64,000 nt of DNA, taken from the NCBI GenBank assembly GCA_026874595.1, contig CM049311.1, forward strand, positions 43,711,676 to 43,775,675, written 5' to 3'. Shown here piece by piece: positions 49,871 to 60,900 of the stretch; the stretch's first letter is position 1; the number at the start of each line of letters is the position of its first letter. This stretch comes from Sipunculus nudus. Lineage: Eukaryota > Annelida > Sipuncula > Golfingiida > Sipunculidae. A model generated the notes under the pieces. It saw only the letters and a list, made by a program, of their open reading frames with translations, was not told where the DNA came from and did no database searches. The position numbers and the translations under genes were made by a program.

Positions 49871-52111
49871 ACAAGGCCTACAGGCCTAATGCGAACCTGT
49901 GCATTGGGAAATACACCAGGTATAATGCTTCAATGCTGGACCATTACTTTTCATGTATATGAACTATGCAAGTACTTAACATTTTGAATAAGAAACATTT
50001 ACACAAACATCACTGCTAAAATTCTGGCATAGGTGCACACAACACTTTAAAGATTGTAGCTGGCACCACCAGTCTTGTATACAACGAAGCTATCAGATAT
50101 ATATACATACGCCCAATTTCAGACTAATACATCAAACCCCTCCTGAGAAAAACGAGTGCAAAAGTCTTAGTCGGTTGCTACACCTGTCTTGTGAGCGAGA
50201 AAGCCATCAAAGACACATAGACAGGTCAAAATATTAGGCCAATACATCATACTTACCTTGAGTCTGGTGCATAGGGCTGACCAGGCTTAGGTGAGAAAGG
50301 CTGTTGCCCCGAGTGAACTGTGACAAATTGCTTGCTCCGACTACTGCACTGAGTGAACTCATGACCTGCACCTGGCTAGACTGAGTAAACTTTTGACCTG
50401 TACCTGGCTGCATTGAATGAACTCTTGACCTGTTGCATAAACTGACACAGTTGGCAGTCTGCCAAAGCTATAAATAGAATGAAGCTACTGCACTGAGTAA
50501 ACTCCTGACCCATACCTGGCTGCACTGACTGACCTCCAGCCTGTTGCCAAATCTGAAATAGTAGCCACACCATTGCATAAGCTCATGCAGGGGCCCTGCC
50601 CTGAGGGGCTTGACACCCATGAAGTGATCACATGGTGCCCATGAGGTGTTCACATGTCACCCATGAGGTGATCACATGCCATGTGCTTGGCTGCACTGAT
50701 TGAACTCTTGACCTATATCTGGCTGCACTGAATGAACTCTTGATCTGTTCCCAAATCTAAAACAGTTGGCAGTTTTTCAACCTATTTAAAAATACAGATT
50801 TAATCTTGGCCTGTTGGTGTATCTGTTTACACATGCTGAAAGACTTAAAATTTCTTTTTTCAAGCCGACATATTCATAAACTTTTTATCAAAATATCTAG
50901 AATAATAAAAGATGCAGTACTTTCATTGTTAAAGGTCCAATAGTTCTGTCAAAAATCATTCTAGTAAACTTGAACAAAGGCCACCTAAGAATAATTTTTG
51001 TGCAATGTTACAGAAGATATAATTGAAATAATAATTTTGTAGAAGAACACTATTGCAGTCCTCAGTTTGAGAAAGACATAATAATGGCCATAAGACCAAC
51101 TTAAGCTTTTCACAACTCAACCAAAAATTAACAAACTCAGTATATTCTGATATGATTGAAAGAACCATGTCCTAGGATAATTCTTTTGAAAAATTGAATG
51201 ATTTAACTTGACAGTTTCATCATTAAGCTGAAAGAGGCTAAAATTATGAGGTTTTTTTGCCCATAAAAAACAGGTCAATGTAGGTGGCACCACTAAATCT
51301 ACAACTTCAAATGTGAGTTATGTGACCAACATTTGCACAATACCTGGTAATGCTAGCTTCTGTCATTTCTGAGAGTACTATGTCAGTATGCTTACTTGGC
51401 CGAATGACTTTTCAAATTTGTGCAACTCCACTGAAATTCATCAAATGCAAACCATTTGAACAAACTTGAGAGGGCTTGCCTCTGGGATCATTTATGTAAA
51501 TTTGGCTGGACCGTCTACAAGAAGACGACTTTTAAAATATTGTCAGCTTTTTCCTTATAAAATCTAAGTAAATGCAGATAGCAAAAAAATAAGCTGAATC
51601 CCACAAAATTTGATATGTGACAGATTATTGCATAAAATCTGGGAATGGTAGTTCCTGCTATTTCTGAGAAATTATGGATTAATGTACAGTTGACCAATGT
51701 ACCCCGTACAAAAATAGGTCAATTCAGGTGGCGCCACCAATACCTGAATTTCATATATGACTCATGTGACCAACACTGGCAAAAAATTTGGTGATGATAG
51801 CTCTGGCTGTTTCTGAGACTGTCATTTTAGTATGCTTTTTTGGACAGATGACTTAGTTCAACTTCCTGAACAAAATCGAGGGAGATGGTATAAAAGATTA
51901 TTTCTGTGAAATATTGAACAATTTGGCTTGAGTGTTTCGGAGGAGAAGATTTTTTTAGCTATTTCTCTATAAAATTTAAGAAAATATTCAGATGGTTAAT
52001 TTTTTGCATTAAATTTCATGATGCTAGCTCCTATCATATTCAAAATAGTATGAGTAAACGTACAGAAGACAAATGCCGCCACACCATTGCATTAGTTCAC
52101 AGGTTCACTAA
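49871..52111 (+). mobile_element. HINE-like element, family B, complete
   Basis: The head is ACAAGGCCTACAGGCCTAATGCGAACCTGTG and the tail ATTAGTTCACAGGTTCACTAA (two changes). The body is very close to 48698-49870, implying recent duplication, and has GGTGGCGCCACC at 51727-51738. Confidence 0.78.
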
Positions 52112-53490
52112 AAATTAATACAGATGCATATTGAATGCAAAATTGTAATACAGATACATCTCACTGATGGCAAAATCTTGAATTAATTTGACTATGGATA
52201 CCAATTATTTATAATCCATGTACAGCCGTCCTTATATACCCACAGAGAGCTGTATAGCTGTGATTGTAAACATTGCCTGGCATGAGGAATATCTAAAAAT
52301 CATAAATCTACATTTTTTAAAAGCTTTTAAAAAACATTCTTGTCAATATTAACCATGGATAACCTGAAATCTAAATGTCTAGAGGCATGATGTAATAAAT
52401 GCTGATAAACTGGTGCCAGTCTAGATGTATCTAGATGTATCTGTGTATCTGCTTCACACAGCTAACATATATGGTAAAATGACTCTATTGAACCTTTATA
52501 ATTCAGCTAAAATTCATTCTTTGGAACCATAAAAGACAATTATTATAAGAATTATTCAGGGGATTATTCTTGTAAAATATTAAACAAATTGGCCTCAGTA
52601 GGGTCAATCAATAAAAATTTTACAGGTTTATAACTCATATGGGAAAATACAGCAAAATGGCTAAGTTAAGCTTCCCATAACTCAGCCAAAAATCACTGAA
52701 CCAAAACCATTTGAACAAACTTGAATTATCAACATCTAAGGATAATTAATGTGTGAGATTTAAGAATTTGGCCCAGTTGTTTTTGAGGAGAAGATCCACT
52801 GAGCTAAAATGGGCTGTTACAGCATATGACTAAATTCAGCTTCCCATAACTAAGCCAAAAGTCACTGAAAAGAGACCATTTGAACAAATTTCAAAAGCAT
52901 TACCCTAGGATCATTTCTGTGCGATATTAAACTTTTTGGCCATATAGTTTCAGAGAAGAAGTTTTTTGTAGCCGTCAGTAAGATACGGGCACTGATGACC
53001 CCCGTACAAAAAAGGTCGATGAAGGTGGCGCCACCAATACATCAATTTCAGATATGTCTCATGTGAACAACATTGGCATAAAATTTGGTGATGATAGCTC
53101 CAGCCTTTTCTGAGATTGTAATTTTAGTATGCTTTTATGGACAGATGACTAAGTTCAACTTCCTGTAACTCGGCCAAAAATCACCGAACTTAAACCATTC
53201 GAACAAACTTGAGAAAGATTATTCCAGGAATCATTCCTGTGAAATATTGGACAATTTGGCTGAACAGTTTTGGAGAAGAAGATTTTTAGAGCTTTTTTAG
53301 CTTTTTCCCTATAAAATCTAAGAAAATGCAGTTAGCCAAAAAATAAGCAAAATCCGATATAGCTTTTTAGATGACTAATTTTTTGCATAAAATTTCGTGA
53401 TGCTACCTCTTGCCATTTTCAAGATAGTATGGGTTAACATACAGACGACGGCCGACGCCACACCATCGCATAAGCTCACAGGTTCGCTAA
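52112..53490 (+). mobile_element. Family B 3' part
   Basis: It resumes B body similar to 23220-24762 and has GGTGGCGCCACC at 53023-53034. It ends ATAAGCTCACAGGTTCGCTAA at 53490, so it can be the tail of one of the interrupted B copies upstream. Confidence 0.7.
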
Positions 53491-55917
53491 CAAATGGAGT
53501 ACTATTGTCACACAGATTTTGACTTGGCCATATAACTTATAAGCAGAACATATAATATAAGAGTTTAACTATTTATTTAAAAAAATTACAAATATTGTCC
53601 CAGATATAATTTTTATTAAAAATAATAAGAGAATCGTATGATTTTTAAAATGAAATATAACAGAAATTATTATTAAACTAATATTAAAGATTATATTCAT
53701 GAATGCATTCATGAATACATTTGGAAAGTATTTGCACTGGTATTCATATACTTTCATTTTTACCTGAATTCCCATTCTTTATGCAAGAAATTTTATAATG
53801 GAGTACATATTCATATTCGTATTTAAATACAATTGCAAAGTATTCCCACCATGTCTGGTATTTATTCAGTTTTCACCAAACAATGGTGTTGAGAATCCAG
53901 AATGTACAAAATTCAAACATTTAAATAATGATCATAAGTACCTGGTTTTATGGCTTTTATTTATATTAAAAAAAAAATAAATGTGATATATTCATTTTGG
54001 TCTAATTTCACATCAATGTACACACTAGACACAGTAGGAATCTAGATTAATATTATCAACTGCATCTTTGTCTATCATTAATTTCCTTCATATGATCCCT
54101 AATGATTAGTAATGAATCATATGATTTACTTTTTTATTATTAAAATTGAACTGAAAAATGCCATAGGTGACTGCATGGTGTTATTTGGAATACGTGACAT
54201 TCTATCCATCGATATAAGATTCTTATATCATCAGTAACTGCAAGTTAATTCCCTATTATTATAAACTAACAAATTCCTTTTCTATTTTTCTTTAATTTGT
54301 TATTAAAAAACAATCAAAATTGATTAATTTATTTTTTATTGTTATGTTGTTGGTTAAAACTATTAGATGAGTTGGGTTGGACACCTGGATCAACTGTGGC
54401 TGGCCATAAGCTGCCTGGCTGCCCCAGTATATGCCTCGCCTCAAGCGTGCATAATTTGATGAAAGTTCAACAAGGTCAACATACAGGTGACTCAAGAGTG
54501 GCTGGAGAAAGCCAAGGTCTGACATGGTCTCATAAAAACATGAATAAAAGCTAATTGGCCAATTTCTTTCAGCTTTCTAAACTAAAAAGCTGAAATCCTT
54601 ATGTGTGCATGATATGAAAATTATATAAACAGAGCTCACATGAAACAAAAGTGAAATGGTCAAAGTTGGGCAAAATTTAAGGTACTAATTTTATATTTAT
54701 ACTAATAACTTATAAAATTTTAAAAATTCAGAACTAATTTTGGGTATTCAATTGAATCTTGATTAAATAATGTTACATCCCTGACAAAAAATCTCTAGCT
54801 TCAGCAAGCCCTTTGTTAAGGGAGTAAATATATTTCTTGATTTTTTACAAAGTGCATTATGATTGGGCCCATAACTTAAAACAATTACACAATACTGACA
54901 TCATTTCTGGCATGTGCACAGAGAATGTATAGAAAAACATGTATATTATATATGATTAAAGTCAGATCAGTGGTTTTGATATTAGGCAGTATTGAAGTGT
55001 AACAATGGGTTTTTAATTGAAAAATGAAGTTTTTCATTAATATCTCAAAGGTATTAAGTCCTAGTGACCAAATTCTTGGCATGGTAGGGAATTTTGGAGA
55101 CATCTAATTGTATGCCAAATTTTAGGAACTGAGAGCTTAAGCTGGGGAGCTGAGCTCTTGCAAACTGCACAACAGTAGCCTGATGTAATCAATATGTTAC
55201 ATGGTGCTTGAAAACTTGAATAAAATCTACAGTTTTTTATCAACTGGTTTCAAATTTTTGGTGTTAACAGACAAAATGCTAACAAAAAACATGCTGAGAA
55301 ATATAAATCCACAGTACTTACAGGAAAAAAACGTGCCATGATCAAAGTTAGGCAAAATTTAAGGTACCAATTTTTTATTTTTGTTATTTTTTATAAAAAA
55401 TTTAAAAGATTTTGATCTAATTTTGGGTATACAATTTAATTTTGATTAATTAAAGTTATATTACTTGAAAAAAAAGTCCATAGCTTTAACAAGTTTTGTG
55501 TTAAGTGATCGAATATCTTTCCTGATTTTTTACAAAATCCATTATGTTAACTTTCTTAAATTATATAATACAGACATAATTTCAGGCATGTACATAGGAA
55601 CTATATAGAGGAATATTTATGGTAAATATGAGGAGAAACAGATGAGTGGTGTTGATAGTAGGCAGCCCTGAAGTGTGAAAATAGGTTTTTAATAAAACAT
55701 TGAGGTTTTTCCTTAATTTCTCAAAGGAACAAAGTCGCAAAGACCCAGTTTTCGGCTTGGTAGGAGATCTTGGGGACATCTAACACTATGCCGAATTTTG
55801 GATTCCTAGGTCTTACGGTTTCAAAACGTGCCACATCTACAGACGGACAGACGGACGGATGGACGACGGACAATGGACCACGACTATAGCTCAGATGACT
55901 TATAGTCAGCTGAGCTA
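53491..55917 (+). mobile_element. Family A element lacking its 5' end
   Basis: It starts abruptly at CAAATGGAGTACTATTGTCA, about 190 bp into the normal A sequence, directly against the B terminus. The rest is typical: two units, ACGG run and hairpin ending at 55917. It is closest to the 15356-17932 copy. Confidence 0.8.
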
Positions 55918-55918
55918 A

Positions 55919-56030
55919 AAATTCTGCCCAGTGGTTATGGAGGAGTTCTCCGGAATCAAATGCCGCGATTGCGGTATCATCGGCGTCCGACTGAAAACAT
56001 AGTATCCGCAAAACTCTGTTTTGGCGGATA
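55919..56030 (+). repeat. ~112-bp repeat D, copy 2
   Basis: Same sequence as 47731-47842 with a diverged middle; the 3' hairpin is conserved and ends GGCGGATA at 56030. The LTR element begins at the next base. Confidence 0.75.
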
Positions 56031-56442
56031 TGTTATGTGGTAAGAGGTGTTAATATCTATTATAATTAATTACTGATTTTAACGCAATATTTTGGTACAC
56101 ATAAGATCAGTTACCAGTTCAGCAGATGGAAAGACAGATTGAGCGACAGAGAGAAATGATAATAGCCTAAATTGGTGTACCAACGCATTGTCTACCATTG
56201 TAAGACAGGTGTTTGGATTCCGATCTCCATATGTCGGTTAGCATATAGGTTTAGAAAAGAAGCTGATAAATGAGTATTTTAATGGACATAAATTCTGAAT
56301 GCAGACAACCAGTGATTACTATAGACTGGTATAATTGTTATAGCCATGTGAATGTAAACTTAATCAAGTAAGCCAAAATAGATTCTGTTATTATAGGCAT
56401 CAGCAGAAGCCAGGTTTAGATCTGGATGACAGGGTAAAATGA

Positions 56443-56450
56443 TATAAAAG
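56443..56450 (+). promoter_or_regulatory. TATA box of the LTR promoter
   Basis: TATAAAAG about 410 bp into the LTR. Transcription would start some 25-30 nt downstream, making U3 about 440 bp. Confidence 0.6.
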
Positions 56451-56842
56451 TCAAAGGTACGGTGAATACCGGCCTGCGCATGAGGCAGTAATTTAGGACA
56501 GGAAAACTGTACCAAAAGTGAGTCAGTAAGTAGCTGGGTCACACAGAATTGATCAGGAGACAAATATGTACCCTGAATATATTAATATCAGGAATATAAT
56601 GATATTACATGAGTTTTAGGTAAAACAAGGAAAAAGTTTGTGCGTAGGCGAAAGCCGAAGCCATATATGGTTATCTAAACATTCAGGTGCGTCATAATGA
56701 TACATATCCAATATCCAATAGAAAAAGTGTAAGATGATGTAAAGGTTTGTGACGTAGTAATACTGATACAAAATCCTGTGTTGGGCTGGGAACAGGCAGA
56801 CAGACCCACGCCATCATCAACATGTAAACCAAGACAACTGGA

Positions 56843-56848
56843 AATAAA
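56843..56848 (+). terminator. LTR poly(A) signal
   Basis: AATAAA, followed by a TGTGACTGTGTT-like GT-rich stretch about 60 nt later. Expected between R and U5. Confidence 0.55.
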
Positions 56849-56952
56849 ACAGCACAATATCCAACTTGGACTGTCTCAGTTATTCACCTGACGCGCCGTG
56901 TGACTGTGTTATGGCCAGGGAAGAACTCCCCTAATTCCCCGTTGTAACACAT

Positions 56953-56970
56953 TGGTGGAGATCCGGTTTT
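56953..56970 (+). promoter_or_regulatory. Candidate tRNA primer-binding site
   Basis: TGGTGGAGATCCGG starts 3 nt after the LTR end. A TGG start is required to pair with the CCA end of a tRNA. I cannot name the tRNA. Confidence 0.6.
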
Positions 56971-57005
56971 GGTACAACGATCTACCTCGTCACGACATAA
57001 TCAAT

Positions 57006-57992
57006 ATGGCACCAACAGGACAGAAGACCTCATCAGATTCTACACCGTCAGGTAAAATAGACTGTTCAGTTATTCCCATGTTTTATGGAGATGGTGACAC
57101 AGATGCAATTGACTGGCTCGAACGTTTTAACACCACGGCTGTCCTACTAGGCTGGACGAAACCGTCCGTAGAAGGTCTTAGAAGCGATCAGAGAGCTGAA
57201 ATATTCTCCTTAAAACTAGCTCCAGGTAGTGTTGCCGCGTCTTGGTATCGTTCTCTACCTTTAGACACGCGTAAAGACTTTACAAAACTAGCAGAAGCTT
57301 TTACACAACGTTTCGCGCGTAAAGGTCAGAGACTCGCTATTTTAAGAACTTTTAATACAAGAGTTTTTCAGTCCAACGAAACTGTTGATCATTACATTGA
57401 TCACCTCCGTAATATAGGAGCGCAGCTCGGTAAATCTGAACAGGATATCATGGACGCCATTAAAATTGGGTTTCCTAGAGGAATCCAACAATACATAGAC
57501 TTAAAAGACCCACAAAATCTTGAAGATTTGACAGAACTAGCTCGTAAGGCTGTTGAATTTCATCCCATTACCAACTCGCCGATTCCACCACAACTTAATA
57601 TAACGGAGCTGTGTGAAGAGATCAGCAACGCTGTTTGGCAGCGGGCCCCGTCGACCGCCACCGAATCTCCGCTGAGACGACCTCGCACACCATCACGTGA
57701 GCACACAGGAATGCGTTCCGCATCACCTGCACCCCCTCCCCGCTGGCGATCTCCGGGACCACAACAACAACGCTCCACTCAAGGTTACAGACAACCCAGA
57801 CGACCATTGCCAGGTAACAGTCAGCCACCTTCGCCGTGTCCACGGTGTGGTTATAATCATTGGGCTTATCTATGTAGATTTAAAAATGTTAGCTGTAATT
57901 TTTGTGGTGAAATAGGCCATTTGGCCCGTGTATGTCGCAACGCTAAAACTACTCCTAAAACTGTACGGTTTGATAGAGTAATGTTTAAATAG
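57006..57992 (+). CDS. gag: Gag polyprotein (capsid and nucleocapsid)
   Basis: 328 codons ending in TAG. The ATG at 57006 is the first in the frame; the frame upstream is open into the primer-binding region but has no ATG. Residues about 30-200 match the retrotransposon Gag capsid fold (FYGDGDTDAIDWLERF; LKLAPGSVAASWYRSLP; FTQRFARKGQRLAIL). A proline/arginine-rich linker leads to two zinc knuckles: CPRCGYNHWAYLC (57837-57875, atypical spacing) and CNFCGEIGHLARVC (57894-57935, canonical CX2CX4HX4C). These coat and package the RNA. The stop is followed in the same frame by pol. A good splice donor (CAG before GTAAAA, 57051/57052) lies 15 codons in and may serve env. Confidence 0.92.
   Translation: MAPTGQKTSSDSTPSGKIDCSVIPMFYGDGDTDAIDWLERFNTTAVLLGWTKPSVEGLRSDQRAEIFSLKLAPGSVAASWYRSLPLDTRKDFTKLAEAFTQRFARKGQRLAILRTFNTRVFQSNETVDHYIDHLRNIGAQLGKSEQDIMDAIKIGFPRGIQQYIDLKDPQNLEDLTELARKAVEFHPITNSPIPPQLNITELCEEISNAVWQRAPSTATESPLRRPRTPSREHTGMRSASPAPPPRWRSPGPQQQRSTQGYRQPRRPLPGNSQPPSPCPRCGYNHWAYLCRFKNVSCNFCGEIGHLARVCRNAKTTPKTVRFDRVMFK
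57990..57992 (+). promoter_or_regulatory. In-frame UAG between gag and pol (candidate readthrough site)
   Basis: The context is TTTAAA TAG GATATA. It is the only stop between 57006 and 62211 in this frame. Gammaretroviruses use a single UAG in this position. A simple null mutation of a fused gag-pol frame is the alternative. Confidence 0.6.
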
Positions 57993-60900
57993 GATATAAC
58001 GCCTGATCTTGAACTGGACCGTAGCGCTTTAACACAAAATTCTCCATCAATCAGTAGACATAACCGTCCTCTGAACCAGGTCCTTAGAGACCCCGATATC
58101 AAATGTCCCCATATTTTAGTCAATCTTCAAAATAACAGATATAATAATTTGGTTACAGCTACAGTTAATTCCCTCGAAGTCCAATGTTTATTAGACACGG
58201 GAGCTCAAGTCTCTTGTATTGATTGGCATACGATACAAAATCTAAACAACAGGGGTACTATTCCGGTTAATCCAGTAAACATTTCATATGTAAAAGGGAT
58301 CGGAAATATCCATGTTAAAGTTATGGGTCAGGTTGATTTAACTCTTAAATTGGGGGAATTCGGTACCACACATTCCTTTCTGGTCTTAACATCTAGTAGT
58401 GTACCCATAATATTAGGTACGGATTATTTACAGAAGTACCAAGCCCAAATTGATTTTTCTCATAATGTTCTCTCCTTAATGAATGGTAAATATCACATTC
58501 CACTGTGTAGTAAGGGACGGCCCTCTAATCACTCGTATCTCAGAGTTGCGATTAATACTACCTGTCAACCGCTCACAGAAACAATATTACCTGTTTATAC
58601 TCCGGATCCATACTTCTCGGATACCATTGGACAGGTCATTCCTCTTAGCTTATTAAGAAAGTCGAAACGATTAGCTGGGGCGTATAGCATCAATACCTTA
58701 ACCAATTCAAAAACTGTCATGCGTGTTATGAATCCTTATACCAAACCAATTAAACTCTCACAGGGTTATCCAATTGCCTCATTCCGTTTACTTTCACCCA
58801 CATCTGACGCATTCACCATTATCGATCGCCAAGTCAGTATGGACATTAATCAGGTTAGTGCTAGTAATACCAATGAGGATAACGAGAAGGAATATTATAA
58901 AATAGCCCAATCCTTAAACTTCAACTTAGAAGGAACAGAATTAAATGAACAGGAAAGATATAAATTACTGGCATTTTTAGGTTCAAATCGGGACATTTTT
59001 GCTACTAATATTACTGAATTAGGCCGTACAAATGTATTCTCTCATTCAATCGATACTGGTGATGAAACTCCCATTCGACTGGCCCCATACAGAGTAAGCC
59101 CCACTAAAAAGGCTGAAATAGATAGGCAAGTTCAGGAAATGCTCGATACGGGCATCATCCAAGAATCTACATCCTTATGGCAAGCTCCTGTTTTATTAGT
59201 TCCTAAGAAAAATGGACAATATAGATTTGCTGTGGATTATAGAAAATTAAATGCTATAACTAAGCCAGTAAGTCATCCTTTACCTCGAATTGAGGATGTT
59301 TTTGATAGTATTGGACAAGCAAAAGCGCGCATATTCTCTGTTCTAGATATGGCCTCTGGATTTTGGCAGATTCCAATGCACCCTGACTCTATTGACAAAA
59401 CTGGATTTGTCACGCATTCAGGTACATATACCTGGAATGTTATGCCCTTCGGTCTTCGTAATGCACCATCATCGTTCTCTTTTACAGTTGGAACTATTTT
59501 AAAGGGTTTAAACTTTAAAAATGCTGTAGTATATGTTGATGATATACTTGTTTATAGTCGTAATTTATCTGAACATCTCACTCATTTGTCTCAAGTTTTT
59601 ACTAGACTACGACAAGCTAACTTAAAACTGAAACCATCCAAATGTCATTTTGCCACTCCTAAGGTCAATTTTTTAGGTCACTATATCACAACTAGTGGTG
59701 TTGAAATGGACACAGCGAAGACACAAGCTGTTGCCACCTTTCCCAAACCTAAGAACCCTAAACAAATGCGCAGTTTCTTAGGATTATGTAATTACTACAG
59801 AAAATTTGTTAAAGATTATTCAAAAATTGCTTACCCATTGACCAGATTATTGCATAAAGATATTCCATTCAACTGGGATACTGCGTGCCAAAATGCTTTT
59901 ACTAAACTGAAACAGGCTCTGACTACGGAACCTATTGTTTTGGTGTATCCTGATTTTGACAAGGAATTCATTTTATATACTGATGCATCCGATTATGCTA
60001 TTGGTTATATTTTGGGTCAAAAAGAGGACCATGGCAAGGAGCGTGTTATTGCCTATGGTGGCCGAAATTTGAGAAATAACGAAACCAGATGGGGCATAAC
60101 AGATAAAGAGTGTTTAGCTATTATAGAAGGTATTAAACATTACAATGTGTATCTTGCAAACGACCGGCCATTCACAATCGTGACAGATCATAGGGCTCTG
60201 ACTTATTTGGACTCCTGTAAAAATTCATCAGCAAGGCTCGCTCGCTGGGCTATGAAATTACAGCCATATAAATATACAATAGTATATAAGTCTGGAAAAT
60301 CAAACGTTAATGCGGACGCTCTTTCAAGAAGAAATTATGATATTAGTTTACAACCCATATCTCGGGAGGACACCCGTGATGTGTCTAGTCTTAGTTTACC
60401 TTCTACGCAGACTATTCCGGATCAGACATCTGATTTAGTTGAACATTGCTTTACTTATAGCTCTCAGATCATAACTCCTGAAATTAATCAATTACAAGAG
60501 TTGGCTCAAGCCTCGCAAAATTACACGGACGCGACTCCACAACAGTTATTGGAACATCTTCTTCCTGAGATTACCCCGATACAGGAATTACAGGGTCAAG
60601 ATGAGGATTTAATACCTATCATAAAATACCTTAGGAATAAAACTGACTTACCTGATAATCAACGTTTAGCCAGAAACGTTATTTTAGAAAGTCAAAATTA
60701 TTTTCTGGATAATAATATTCTATACCATCGTTATTATCCTCGCTCCAGCAGTAAACAAAAAAATGCACCATATATTCAGTTAGTCATTCCCCATATCTTG
60801 CGTGATGATATTTTAAGATCTTATCATGATTCTTTGGCTGCTGGTTGTCATTTTGGTATTAATTCTACCTACGAAGCCTTACGACAGAAGTACTACTGGC

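Larger units (their letters stand above)
56031..56949 (+). repeat. 5' LTR of the Gypsy-type element
   Basis: 919 bp bounded by TGTTA..TAACA. It holds a TATAAAAG box (56443-56450), an AATAAA (56843-56848) with a GT-rich tract after it, and lies immediately before a primer-binding candidate. The left edge is set by the end of repeat D. The edges need the 3' LTR for confirmation. Confidence 0.82.

Noticed and set aside
22590-50480. CTATAAATAGA motifs in B elements as promoters
   Set aside because: They are part of the B repeat unit, with no gene or start downstream.
22440-50700. The tandem repeats as CRISPR arrays
   Set aside because: The spacers are as repetitive as the repeats, there is no cas gene, and the DNA is eukaryotic.
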